Shown here one piece after another: positions 1 through 9,491 of a stretch of DNA of 64,000 nucleotides. Origin of the DNA: Leishmania martiniquensis. Taxonomy: Eukaryota > Euglenozoa > Kinetoplastea > Trypanosomatida > Trypanosomatidae. The notes under the pieces are model-generated. The model was not told the origin of the DNA, searched no databases, and saw only the letters and a program-made list of their open reading frames with translations. Each line of letters starts with the position of its first letter. Position 1 is the stretch's first letter. The position numbers and the translations under genes are program-made. The DNA lies in contig NC_090156.1 of the NCBI RefSeq assembly GCF_017916325.1, positions 561,501 to 625,500 on the forward strand, given 5' to 3'.

Positions 1-2268
1 GGGGGAGGGGGCAGAGGGAGGGGGTTCGCGACACACAGGAGAAGTGCGAAGAGCACATACGCACAGCGGTACCGTTACTGTCCGTCTCCGATCCTCCTAC
101 ACTTCGGTTCTATAAGGATGCAGCTATCGACCCTCCCGCCTTGCACACACACACACACACACTCACACCCTCTCAGACACACGCAACGCGTCTACGATCT
201 GCTTCCCCTCAGCGGAGGGAATCGACGAGCACCAGCGAGAAGATGACCGCCCCACTCTCCCCTACCCTCCACTTGAGCGGTTTGGGCGTGGGCGTGGGAG
301 GAGTGGTGGTGGTGATAGTGTGTACTTGTGTGTGTGTGGGGGGGGTTCGATGGCCAGAGTTGACGCAACAGGCGATGCCCTCGCCTTTCCTTCTTTTTTT
401 TTCGCACCCCTGCCACCCGAATAAGAGAGCAGCGCGTTGCCGAGAACCTCGGCACGTGTGTGTGTGTGCTTGTGTGTGTGTATTCAAACTCGAAGAGCTT
501 TTCCGTCAGGAAGGCCACAGGCGAACGTGTGGAGAGAGTCACTATAGGGTTGGCCCTGGTATGCTCGCACCCTTTTCTTCCCCAGTGTGTGGGCGTGAGA
601 GTGAAAGAGAGGGAGGCAGGGGAGGGGTCGGAGAGGGGACACGGCGGAAAGGACAAGAGAGATGGAAGAAGGGGCACACAGGTGCACTTCGAGGTCATGA
701 GCGAGTTCGTCTGCGCGGCTCCATCGCTTCCATCTCTGGGGTATGCAGCTGCACGATTTGGCCTACACAGAGGCCGCGTGCCCTCGCTATGCAACAGACG
801 ACTTGCACACACGCCTTCTGCTCACCAAGTGTTGCCACTGCCAACTCCCCCCCATCTTTCTTTTCTGCTTATCTTTCCTGAGCAATAAAACTTCGATGGG
901 ATGTGGGCTGTCTGTACACAACGGCGTTGCCGTCCACCACTGACGCTATGCCCGAGAAACCCGCGAGGGAGGGGGGAAGGCCACAGACACGGTTCCTCCT
1001 TTCCCCCAGTCCATGTCTCTCTCTCTCGTCCCACAAACGTGCGGCACACATACACAGAGACAGGGGAGGGAGGGGGTTCGACGTGCACCTCCGTGCGTGT
1101 CTGTTCTGCACCATTGTCGTCACGGAGAACTGTGCATTCGGCGACCCGAGAAAGAGAGGAAGGCTGCGAGAGGTCCGTCAGCAGGAGTGTGCCCATCGCC
1201 ACGGACAACGATCGCATGAGGCGGTATCGGAGAGAGGGCCGGCGGGGACTGAACGAAATGGATGGGAGAGCCGACAGGGAGACGAGGGGCGCGTGACATC
1301 CCGTCGTGTGCACGAATGCGCGCATGAGAGGGAGAGAATGGGTGTGTGTGGGTGGGTTACGCGCACCGAATGGTGCGATGCTCCTCTGCTGCATCTCCCC
1401 TCTCCGCTCCTTCGCCGTCGACTCTGTCTAGGCCTCTCTCCCACAAATGAGAGAGCGGCACCTGCGGGGCGAAGGAGGTGATGAGGCGAGGGGGAGGCCT
1501 TCTCGTCTAGTCTGTGCGCGCGCGTGTGTGCGCAGCCCTTTGCTGGCGCGTTCGCACAGTGGCATGTGCACACGGAACTGGAGAGCGATAGCACGCCTTG
1601 CTCGTCGCGGCCCGCCCCGGCGGACGTCTCGTCTCCTCGCCTGCCTTTCGTTACCCCTCTGATGTTCGCCCGGCCATCCTACCCCGACAGCCGCCGTCCA
1701 AACTAGCGCTGAGTTGGCGCCGTCGTACCTCTGCGTTCTTCAAGGGGAGGAGCGAAGAGAGGAGGAGGGGCAGGGGCGGAGGGAGGGCTGAAAGAGAAGC
1801 GGTGCCCGTTTCGGAAACCGGCAAAAAAAGGAGGGGGCATCTACTACGAAGAGCGTGCGAGGCCGAAGTGGTGCACCTGCAGGCACTTCACACCGGCGGG
1901 CAAAGTATACCCCACACAAACAAAGGCGTAGCCGATGCAGCGGCCACAGATTCGAACTCTTCACCCCTCTCCACACTGCCACCCTCACTCACACGGGAAG
2001 GAGAGTAACCGCAGCAGCGGCGCCGTACAGAAGTCGCCCCGCGGCTCCTGCAATAGGAAGATGGAGGAAAAGGCTGAGAGAGACAGAGAACAGTTACGTA
2101 CGCACCTCTGTGCAACGGACGACGGGTTCGGCAACACCAACATCTACACGTAAAGGAATACATGTGTATGTATATTTATATATGTGCGTGTGCGCGTGCC
2201 AATCAAAGGCGAGACCGTTAGCGGTGCGAGTGCGATCACCGTCGCTTGCCATGGTGGCCCCTGTCGCC
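1..2268. other. intergenic / 3' flank, no gene seen
   Basis: I see no supportable gene here. The stretch follows the stop of the membrane-protein gene at 2269 in the direction of transcription, so it should hold that gene's 3' UTR and the intergenic signals for the next gene beyond the window. It is rich in CA/GT dinucleotides (a pure CA run at about 144-162) and GA-rich stretches. The open frames on both strands are compositionally biased (Ser/Pro/Arg/Cys/His), recognise no family and overlap one another. Confidence 0.6.
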
Positions 2269-3417
2269 TCACCTAATCCCTCCTGTTCCAGCGTGCACTA
2301 TCGTCCTGACGCCCTCCTGTTCCACAGGAGACGTAGACATCTCAACAGGCTCGTGATGCCGCGCCAGAGAGTAGCCTCCTGCGGATGGCGACAAATCTGC
2401 GACGGCATGCACACCCACATGCTGGCTGGTGTCCAAGCCGCTGCGGAGAGCATAAAGCTTCGAGCCCCCGAGGCTCGCCGGTATAGCCGATTGGCGCAGG
2501 TGATTGCGATGATAACTCTCCGTCGGCACCAGCAGAGCAGAGCTGTCGCGGCGCGGCGACGGCGCCGCCTTGCCATTACTGGTGGTGCCGTTCTGTGGAG
2601 CGTCGCGGAGGTCTGCGCGCGTTGGGCGGAGGGCGGCCAGCGGTGGGTGGCTGGAAAGGTAAAAGTCATTCTGTTTCGCTGCCTCAGCGACGGTGTCGTC
2701 CACCTGCCCAGGCACGTCTGCGCAGGTGGACGGCGTACACACGTCAACGGTTTTCAGTACCGCTCTCGTCAAGTTTTCCTCCGTCACGTTGCCTTCTATC
2801 AAAAAGCGCAGCTCCAACTCGTCGCGCAGTCGTCCAATCTCCGCGAACACGGCTGAATTCGCCCACGCGTCCTTGCGCACACTCTTCGGTCGCACATGCC
2901 GACACCAGCCCCACTTCACAGTGCTCGCGAGCCTCTGGGCTGCGCTACTGCCTTGATCGAAGTGGCCACGGCCCGCCGACATGCCTGACCGGTGTGCGGA
3001 GACGACGGCAGCGCTGCTCACAGGAAAGCTCGAGGCACACGCGCCGCCGCCGACGATATGGCGGTTGCTCAGGACGAGCACGCCGCTCTTTTGCAGCTGG
3101 TGCCGCCTCGCCTCCGAGGTCAACCGCAGAGCGAGCAAGTTCAGCTCGACACGGTAGTGGATAAGCCGCAGCGGCCGGTAGTAGGCAAAGTACAAAAAAA
3201 GGGCCTGCACGGACGTGCACACGGGGATCACGAAGAGGAGGTACAACTTCTGCCTCACGCTTGGAGTCACGCCCTCATCCAGGACGACCTCGCCCGCGAT
3301 CGGCGATCCGCTCGACCCCACAGGGCCACCCTCAGGATCGTAAATGTGCGGCAGTGGCACGACGACGACGATGAACAGGGCCGCGGAAAGCACCGCGTTG
3401 ACGATGATGAAGAGCAT
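2269..3417 (-). CDS. hypothetical membrane protein, two transmembrane helices
   Basis: No family recognised. From ATG at 3417 the product is 382 residues. A hydrophobic helix at about residues 2-23 could act as a signal anchor, and a second at about 58-80 ends in aromatic residues (FLYFAYY). The remaining 300 residues are soluble, Ser/Ala-rich, with one helical charged patch near 195-232 (IGRLRDELELRF). The start is uncertain. The frame stays open to an ATG at 3735 (491 residues if extended to a GTG at 3744), but the added stretch is largely encoded by a pyrimidine tract at about 3455-3570, which looks like the SL trans-splicing signal and would by itself encode Leu/Phe/Ser. I therefore prefer 3417. 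The next upstream gene is a DHHC palmitoyltransferase, about 1 kb away. Confidence 0.65.
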   Translation of the reverse strand: MLFIIVNAVLSAALFIVVVVPLPHIYDPEGGPVGSSGSPIAGEVVLDEGVTPSVRQKLYLLFVIPVCTSVQALFLYFAYYRPLRLIHYRVELNLLALRLTSEARRHQLQKSGVLVLSNRHIVGGGACASSFPVSSAAVVSAHRSGMSAGRGHFDQGSSAAQRLASTVKWGWCRHVRPKSVRKDAWANSAVFAEIGRLRDELELRFLIEGNVTEENLTRAVLKTVDVCTPSTCADVPGQVDDTVAEAAKQNDFYLSSHPPLAALRPTRADLRDAPQNGTTSNGKAAPSPRRDSSALLVPTESYHRNHLRQSAIPASLGGSKLYALRSGLDTSQHVGVHAVADLSPSAGGYSLARHHEPVEMSTSPVEQEGVRTIVHAGTGGIR

Positions 3418-4438
3418 TCTGACCAGGGAGGTTGACGTGCGCCGCCGCCATCTACAAGCGCCTCGTACGCTCGACAGAGAGGCAGGCAACGTGACGTGGA
3501 AGAGCGCAAACGCAAAGAGGCAAGCAACAATAGAAAGGCGGAGGACAAGAGTGATGATGATCTGGCAGATCCATTGGGAATACGTTTTGCTGTTGCTGAA
3601 AAGAGTCGCATCGAGTCCGCGCTGGGCGGAAGCGGTGAGGAGGCGGTGCGGCAGTGGGGAGAGGCGAGAGAGTGCGCGCGCGCAAAACCATGTCCACGTT
3701 TGGAACCGCCGCACTGGCACCCCTCTCCCGAGCATACACAACACCGGCAGCGCAAGCCGACAAAGTTCGCCAAGGCCGCGAGTCGCACCTCTGCTCCCGC
3801 CCGCCGTGCCTCTGTCTGTCTATTCTGCGGAGTAGCGGGGCACATCCTACTGTAAGCAAAGAAGGGGAAAGAAGAGCCCGCACATGTGTGCGAGAAAGAG
3901 AGAGAGGAGCGGCTGGGGGAGGGGTTAGGAGGCGTAGGAGTGCTGTTGGCAGCACTGGATATGTGCGCCCCCGCGCGCCGCTCCTCGGCTTCGATGAGGT
4001 TCAGAGCTGCACTATGCACAAAGCGCTTCACCTCTTACAAGCCACCTCTGTGCGCGTGTGCGCGTCTTTCGGGTGGAGAAAGAGGGGGGAGAGGAGGATG
4101 TAGTTCCCGAAGTGACGGCGCGCTCAGCGCGATAGGGACAGGATAGTTTGTGGATGCGCAGGGATGAAACACGGAGCGGAGGAGGGGTGTGTCTCAAGCA
4201 AAGGAAGTACACGCAGAGAAAGAGAGGCCAGCCGGCATTCGCAGCCGTGTCCGACAAACGGTGCGGATGGGATGACTCGCAGTGGGGCCCCCGGCCATCA
4301 CGCCACCTTCTATCAGAGACACAGAAGGCAGGGGGAGCGGGGGGGGAATGGCAAAAAAGGAGAGCGACGCCGCGGGGTAAACTGTCCCTCTCCCTATCCC
4401 CCGCTCCCCTCGTTGACGAGGCGACAACGCGGCGTAGG
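3418..4438. other. intergenic, SL acceptor tract for the 2269-3417 gene
   Basis: Read on the minus strand, about 3455-3570 is a long C/T-rich tract followed by AG dinucleotides (near 3467-3476 and 3452), suitable as the trans-splice acceptor of the downstream gene. The rest is the presumed 3' UTR of the DHHC gene. Open frames here on either strand are low-complexity and recognise no family. Confidence 0.45.
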
Positions 4439-6223
4439 TTACGCCGCCAGGAGCGGGTGCGGGTCACCAGACGCGAGCGAATCAAACGTGGGATAGTGCA
4501 CCCCATTTCCGTAGATCGGCCGGAAGGTTGGAAAGCTGGTAAGCCATACAACAATGGCAAGGCGCTGCGCCAACCGCTTGGCGACGCTCACCCATCGTCG
4601 TCCGCGACCGCCAGCAAGTCCACCGGGGTAGCTGATCGTAGTCATACTGTTGGTCTCGGCCTCGAGCTCCATCTTCACAAGTGGATCGCGGGCGGGTGAG
4701 AAGAGGTCCACAAAGTTCAGCCACTTTCCCAAGTCGTACGGGCTGCGATACGTGAAGGCGGTTAGCATGTACGTACGCTTGCGCCTAGCGTCCACGTGGA
4801 TACTTTCAATCGCCGTCGTGTTCTCCAGCACCAGGCGCCTGTTCAGGTACAGGAAGAGGGACATGCAGAGGCACACGATGATGGTCAAGCCTAATGCCAG
4901 AATGGTCAAACGGGACGTGAGAAGGACGCCGGCTGGGCCGTAGGGCAAACGGAAAACACGCAGCTCTGCCTCCACCGCCTCCTTGTTCGGTGATCTCTTC
5001 CACTGCACCCGTAGTTGCCGCAACTGACGAGTGCTTCTACTTTGACGTATGAGCCCGTACCCCATGAAGGCAGACGCCAGCAGGGTGCCCACCCACAACC
5101 ACCACACAAACAGAACGAAATAGCGCTGGTTGCCCGCGTCGACGCAGTTGTTGATCCACGGACAATGGTGGTCCATCTTCGTAACACACTCGTTGCATAT
5201 GGTGCAATGGTGTTCCCGCGGCGCCTTCAGGCGGCGACAGTGGTGACAGTAGCGTCGCGGCGCGTCCAACACGCGGGCGGCGCGCATCCGCGGCGGGTAC
5301 CGCTCAGCAGCGCCTGCGATAGCCTCCAGCTCGAAAAGAGTTTCCAGAGATGCCTCTGCCGTTGGACAATGCAGCTGACGAAGCCCGTGGCACGCTCGTC
5401 CGCGGAAAAAATCTCCTGCACTCCAGGTTAGATTGATGAGACAAGTGAGCAGGGATCGCACGCCCCCTTTGCAGCGTGCGACGTCGGCGGTTTCCTGGCG
5501 TAGTGGCACTGTGATATCAGAATCGTTGTTCGCGCTCGAGTTGGCCCCAAAGACAGGCAGGAAGCGAACTGCAGCGAAGTCGACCTTCTGAAGCGGTGGA
5601 TGCGGCGATGCAGTCATTCCCGCAGCAGCTAGCAAAGGTGCTCGAGGAGGCGAAGAGGCGTTGGCTGCACCACCGAAGCGGCCTCCAGCTGCCTTCACGC
5701 CCTTGTCCGCAGAGGAAAGCGCGCGCTTCTCTGACGGGGCATCCCAAGCAAGAGTCCTCATCTCTTGCGTACAAGGATAGGCCGGTCGATCACCATCATC
5801 TTCCTCCACGCCGTCATCACCACTTTCCTCCGAGGAATTGAAATCGTCGTGAGGAGCTCCGGCCACGTTGGCGATGTGAGGACACCGATACGCGTACTCG
5901 GCCGGGGCCTTTCCAATTTTGCATGAGAAGACCGTTGCGCAGAAGAAGTTCACATAGATGTTGAAGGAAACAAAGACAACGAGACTTTGCAGGAGCACGT
6001 AGGAAGCCGCGCCTGGCGTAGTGAGCACCGGCACCACGTTGCGCGTGCAGATCACGACCGTAAAGGTGATGAGGGCCACGCCGAGCGCAACAACGGCCCA
6101 ACTCACCGCCCGCGCCGATGAGGTCAACGGCGTTATGAGCCAGCGTTTTTGAAAAACAAGCCACAGGGCAACAACGTACTTGCGTCTCTGAATCGCGTAG
6201 CGCAGCAGCTCCCAGTCGTCCAT
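4439..6223 (-). CDS. DHHC-type palmitoyl acyltransferase
   Basis: 594 residues from ATG at 6223. It is a zinc-finger DHHC protein S-acyltransferase, which transfers palmitate from palmitoyl-CoA to cysteine thiols of membrane-associated proteins. The Cys-rich domain spans about 326-375, with paired Cys/His ligands (CHHC, HHCTIC, CNEC) and the catalytic Asp-His-His-Cys at 351-354 (Cys354 takes the acyl group). Hydrophobic helices lie near 40-60, 75-98, 368-392 and 438-460, the usual four-helix layout with the DHHC loop in the cytosol. The loop before the DHHC domain is long (about 100-325), acidic and Ser/Ala-rich, making the protein larger than simple family members. After helix four, the TTxE motif appears as T-T-A-I-E (469-473), one residue longer than consensus, and a PaCCT-like YDLGKW follows near 496. 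The family assignment is secure; the substrate and membrane compartment are unknown. Confidence 0.95.
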   Translation of the reverse strand: MDDWELLRYAIQRRKYVVALWLVFQKRWLITPLTSSARAVSWAVVALGVALITFTVVICTRNVVPVLTTPGAASYVLLQSLVVFVSFNIYVNFFCATVFSCKIGKAPAEYAYRCPHIANVAGAPHDDFNSSEESGDDGVEEDDGDRPAYPCTQEMRTLAWDAPSEKRALSSADKGVKAAGGRFGGAANASSPPRAPLLAAAGMTASPHPPLQKVDFAAVRFLPVFGANSSANNDSDITVPLRQETADVARCKGGVRSLLTCLINLTWSAGDFFRGRACHGLRQLHCPTAEASLETLFELEAIAGAAERYPPRMRAARVLDAPRRYCHHCRRLKAPREHHCTICNECVTKMDHHCPWINNCVDAGNQRYFVLFVWWLWVGTLLASAFMGYGLIRQSRSTRQLRQLRVQWKRSPNKEAVEAELRVFRLPYGPAGVLLTSRLTILALGLTIIVCLCMSLFLYLNRRLVLENTTAIESIHVDARRKRTYMLTAFTYRSPYDLGKWLNFVDLFSPARDPLVKMELEAETNSMTTISYPGGLAGGRGRRWVSVAKRLAQRLAIVVWLTSFPTFRPIYGNGVHYPTFDSLASGDPHPLLAA

Positions 6224-6310
6224 CGCCGGCTTCGCGCACCACTCGCAGAGGCGCTATATCAGTGTGATTCGGATCAGCTATCCAACCCTTGCCAGCGTTT
6301 TTCACTCTGT

Positions 6311-6312
6311 CT
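6311..6312 (-). promoter_or_regulatory. predicted SL trans-splice acceptor AG for the DHHC gene
   Basis: Read on the minus strand, a pyrimidine-rich tract (about 6313-6350) runs into CACACGCAG, with the AG at 6312-6311. No other AG lies inside the tract. The predicted 5' UTR is about 87 nt with no intervening ATG that I could find. This is inferred from composition only. Confidence 0.5.
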
Positions 6313-6403
6313 GCGTGTGGGTAAGGAAATGTGGAGAAATGGAGGAGGGAGCTTCCTGCCTGCCTACCCGGCATTGTGTGTGTGTAAGTGTGTGTGTACA
6401 TGC

Positions 6404-6565
6404 TTAGGACAACAGGGAGGGTTCACGAGAGCCGTATAAGAGAAGGGCGCAGCAGCCAGTGAGCGGTGTCGCGACGTGAAATATCTTCACCAGCGCTACG
6501 ACGGTGAAGAGCAAGACACAGAAAACCAACGGCTCGGTTAGGCTGATGAGCCCCACCCCTCCCAT
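6404..6565 (-). CDS. possible 53-residue membrane protein
   Basis: A short open frame from ATG at 6565. The product is strongly hydrophobic in residues about 5-27 (GLISLTEPLVFCVLLFTVVA), then a Lys and a second short hydrophobic patch (CCALLLYG). It lies between the DUF971 and DHHC genes and upstream of the predicted DHHC splice site, so it would need its own SL acceptor; a pyrimidine tract with AG lies just upstream near 6605-6650. Third-position GC is moderately high. No family is recognised and the frame could be chance. Conservation in related species would decide. Confidence 0.25.
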   Translation of the reverse strand: MGGVGLISLTEPLVFCVLLFTVVALVKIFHVATPLTGCCALLLYGSREPSLLS

Positions 6566-7116
6566 GCACAGTAGTCGACGGCAAAGGGGAGAAATCACTC
6601 AGGACCACTTCCCTTCCCCCGACACCCCTCCTCAGAGGGGGAGGGCGGGGCGCAGCCTCCCCACGCCGCTCGACAGTCCGAGGTCCGGGCGAGACACGCT
6701 CGAGGCGCGCTGGCATCATGCCCAGCATCAGGATTGTCCATGCGTGCGCTCGGTCGAGAGCCGATCCGACGCAGTGGCAGGCACGACATGACCGTCGGCA
6801 TCCGTCTCTGTGCATCGCTTTCTCCCCCCTCCCTTCTGCTACGCGCTTGAGCCTGCGTCGCCGCCAGGAGCGGCTAGGCATCTGGTAGGAATAGGGAGAG
6901 AGAGATTGGGGGGGGGCAGCGGCTGCGTGATCCCCTCCCTCCCCTCAACCCCTACACATACACACACAGATACGGCGCACAGAAAGGCTTGGAGAGAAGA
7001 GGGATACTGAGAACATTTTCAGCGGTCGCCAGAGACTACAGCGGTGATGCACCAACACGCGTGTTCTGGCGAGCGAAAGTGACGATCACGTGGCCGACCT
7101 GCGTGTGCTAGGTGGT
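6566..7116. other. intergenic, 3' flank of the DUF971 gene
   Basis: No gene seen. It contains C/T-rich stretches as read on the minus strand (for example about 6600-6660 and 6895-6965) that may serve as trans-splicing signals for whatever lies downstream, and a short CA run near 6955-6970. Confidence 0.4.
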
Positions 7117-8076
7117 TTACTGTGGTGGTGTTGACACCGCGCTCCCCGTGATTGCCTTGGCGTGCTTGGCGGATGGTGCGCGCTTTGGCGGGTCTCGGGG
7201 CTTGCGACGCCTCCGCAGCTCCGCGATGTAGTTCCGCATGAGGCGATACTTGGGTGGGCCGGTGAGGTGGTACAGGTACTCGTAGCTATAGATGCCGCCA
7301 CTGTGGTCGTCGGAGAAGACGAAGCGCAACGCGTAGTTACCGATGGGAATCACCTTTGTCACTGTGATACCGCGGCGACCGTAGATGACGATGTCGCTGC
7401 CACTGAAGGTACCATCGGTGCTGGGGGTGTACGCGCGCAGGTACTCAGCCAGTGCGCGTGTCCGAAGGGGGATGTCTGAAGGGCTGCATCGCGACTGGGG
7501 AGCCGGCGAAGGCGCGCTCATCCGCTCTCCATGTCGCGCCAAATCGATAGAGGCGATGAATGTTTCCGCCGCCTGCGACGAGGCTGTTGATTCCGCCCAT
7601 GACGAACGGGCAGCTGCCGAAGAGGCCTGGCCACTCAAGGCGTCAGGCGGCTCGCTCTCATCGCGCACACCTGCATCGAGCGCGAGGGTGCGCATCGCCT
7701 CGACAGCCTCCTCGGGCCACGTGAACTCGACGTACTGTCGCGACTTGTCAATTTTGACGCTGGTCGGTACAAGACGCTGCCGCACGTTTCGTTGAGCCGC
7801 GAGGCGCTCTGCCAGGCTGATATTGGAGGCGCGCTGCGGCACAAGTTTGCGCCGTCGCTCCGTCACAAGCTTGCCATCTGCAAGCCAGACCTTTTCAGTG
7901 AGCTGCGATACCTTCGAGGCGACGGAATCCCCCAACTTGCTGACAAAAGAGGCGGTGAGGAAGCGCCGAGCTGTGGCGGAGGCGCACGCCGCGCGCAGGC
8001 AGCGTAGACACGATGTAGACATGACTGCAGCGGTGGCACAGGTGTGGTGCGCCGTGCGGTGTACTTGGGCCAGCAT
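7117..8076 (-). CDS. DUF971 (GBBH-like N-terminal domain) protein, probably mitochondrial
   Basis: 319 residues from ATG at 8076, or 301 from an in-frame ATG at 8022. The C-terminal half carries the DUF971 signature: a beta strand with isoleucines, then GNYALRFVFSDDHSGGIYS and YEYLYHL (about 246-271), matching the family pattern of GNYALRI, FSDGH and GIYSxxYL. The domain's first strand (VEFTWPEEA, about 116-124) is separated from the rest by an insertion of about 80 Ser/Ala-rich residues, unusual for this small domain. The start at 8022 would begin with a Cys/Arg/Ala-rich stretch lacking acidic residues, typical of a mitochondrial presequence, so 8022 may be the true start. The domain is the N-terminal part of gamma-butyrobetaine hydroxylases and also occurs alone. 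No oxygenase domain is present, so no reaction is assigned. The next upstream gene is a DCC-family oxidoreductase. Confidence 0.85.
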   Translation of the reverse strand: MLAQVHRTAHHTCATAAVMSTSCLRCLRAACASATARRFLTASFVSKLGDSVASKVSQLTEKVWLADGKLVTERRRKLVPQRASNISLAERLAAQRNVRQRLVPTSVKIDKSRQYVEFTWPEEAVEAMRTLALDAGVRDESEPPDALSGQASSAAARSSWAESTASSQAAETFIASIDLARHGERMSAPSPAPQSRCSPSDIPLRTRALAEYLRAYTPSTDGTFSGSDIVIYGRRGITVTKVIPIGNYALRFVFSDDHSGGIYSYEYLYHLTGPPKYRLMRNYIAELRRRRKPRDPPKRAPSAKHAKAITGSAVSTPPQ

Positions 8077-8693
8077 ACGGGAGGAGCGGGGGTAAAATGC
8101 AATTCAATACAATGCGATGCAGAAGGCGCGTCTATGCGACCACCACCGCCACCACGAGCAGCAGCAGCAGCAGCAGCAGCGGCAATCTCTTGCTTGGTGT
8201 GCTCTGAGCCGAGGTACAGTTCACTCGCCGTCGAAAGGGCCACTGACAGCAAGGGAAAGGGGAGCACACGCGCTAACTGACTGCTTGGTGGTGTATCCAC
8301 GCAGGTGCCTAAGCAAGGCGGTGCGCAGTCGTTGCGGGCCAGCGAGTGCATCTGGAAATGGGCGCGGTAGTGGGCGACCCCTTTCCCTCACGTTTCTTCG
8401 CCCTCCCGTGTCAGAAGCGCGTTCCGTTTGGGAAGCACCTATGCCGAACACCGCTTCCGCCTGATGCCACTTCGAGGGGGGAGTCGAAAGGGCAGTCGAG
8501 GGTGAGCGCCTTCACTTCGCTTTTTTTGTTGTTGCTCTCCTCTGACGCCTTGTCGCCTGCACCGTTTTCCGCCGCCGATAATCAATGCGACCCGCACTGG
8601 GCTAAGCAGCAGAGGCTGCGGCGCTGATACAGAAGGGGAAAAAGAGGGGCACACACGGCAAGATCGCCCGTGCCGTTCTCGCTCCTGTGCAAC
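8077..8693. other. intergenic with CAG/CTG repeat
   Basis: No gene seen. It contains an uninterrupted CAG repeat (about 8157-8181 on the plus strand, hence CUG in the minus-strand transcript) located 80-105 bases upstream of the DUF971 start codon. The rest is the presumed 3' UTR of the DCC-family gene. Confidence 0.5.
8157..8181. repeat. CAG/CTG trinucleotide repeat
   Basis: About eight perfect copies of the AGC/GCA unit on the plus strand, reading as CTG on the transcribed strand. It lies just upstream of the DUF971 gene, where an SL acceptor tract is expected. Confidence 0.85.
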
Positions 8694-9491
8694 TTATCGC
8701 CGTAAGGCGCTACTGCTGCCCCCTCGCCACGCCCAGCGACGCTCTCGCATTCCCTCGACTATGCCGCTTTCCATCACCGCGTCCTGCTCTGACGTACCCC
8801 AGATGAGCTTCCGACGACGACACACAAATCGCTGAAACCACCAGTCGCCCACTGAGGCCGGTACGGCGCCGTGCAGGAAGCGGAAGAAGAGGCGGGTGAG
8901 GAAGCGGTCAAGGTGCATGCCGACCCGGCACATGGCCATGTAGTTTGTCGAGACCAACAGATCTGTCTCCGCCGCGTCGACAAGGCGCGCGCTGGCGGTC
9001 TCGGACGGAAATGACGTCGTTGACGTCGCGATCGTGGAACTAAGGCTGCCGGTAGCCTTGGTCGTGGTGCTCCGAAAGAGCTCCTGGTCATCTGCAGCAA
9101 CACTGCTACGCCGCGCAGCGGCTAAGGAGCTCGCTGTTTGCGAGGGCACCTTTTCGATGAACAAGAGGACCAAGTCGTCGGGCATGGATAGCGTCCGCGG
9201 TGGCCGTGCCGGCGAGGACGACGGCGCTCGCTGGAAGAAAAAGCGGCGCAAATTCTCTCCCTCTGCCGAATCGAAGGAAGCGAAGTGGATTCGATGGAGG
9301 TCCAGACCCTTCGCCATGGCGTCCTCCACTTCACCTGCCGCGTAGTCGAGGAGGCCAAAGAAACTGAAGTTGCGCTCCAGCACATACCGCACGCGCGCCT
9401 GACACAACAGACAATGCCCATCAAAGATCAACAGATTACGCGGCAGCTGTGCCAGCAGCTGTTTGCAGTGAGTCCCGCGAAAACGCATCAT
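8694..9491 (-). CDS. DCC-family thiol-disulfide oxidoreductase-like protein (DUF393)
   Basis: 265 residues. Two consecutive ATGs (9491, 9488) give the N-terminus. The DCC family hallmark is present: a hydrophobic strand then FDGHCLLC, with Cys27-x-x-Cys30 in the DGxCxxC motif. The family's C-terminal block is also recognisable: two short hydrophobic helices (RFLTRLFFRFL), then VGDWWFQRFVCRRRKLIWG, matching the usual Trp/Tyr-Arg-x-x-Arg-Tyr-x-x-(Phe/Trp)-Gly tail. Between them lies a low-complexity Ser/Ala/Thr stretch (about 90-170) not expected in the roughly 130-residue bacterial members. The family is predicted, mainly from the thioredoxin-like fold and CxxC, to handle thiol-disulfide exchange; its substrate is generally unknown. 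No clear signal peptide is seen. The family call is confident, the biochemical role is not. Confidence 0.88.
   Translation of the reverse strand: MMRFRGTHCKQLLAQLPRNLLIFDGHCLLCQARVRYVLERNFSFFGLLDYAAGEVEDAMAKGLDLHRIHFASFDSAEGENLRRFFFQRAPSSSPARPPRTLSMPDDLVLLFIEKVPSQTASSLAAARRSSVAADDQELFRSTTTKATGSLSSTIATSTTSFPSETASARLVDAAETDLLVSTNYMAMCRVGMHLDRFLTRLFFRFLHGAVPASVGDWWFQRFVCRRRKLIWGTSEQDAVMESGIVEGMRERRWAWRGGSSSALRR

Noticed and set aside
1068..1090. GGTTCGA-like B-box suggesting a tRNA
   Set aside because: No matching A-box or cloverleaf arms at the right spacing on either strand.
1855..2856. 333-codon plus-strand open frame
   Set aside because: It overlaps the tail of the minus-strand membrane-protein gene, runs against the polycistron direction, has Arg/Ser/Cys-rich shadow composition and no domain.
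5817..6401. 194-codon minus-strand frame overlapping the start of the DHHC gene
   Set aside because: It is an out-of-frame shadow of the DHHC coding region, and the DHHC frame has clear family motifs.
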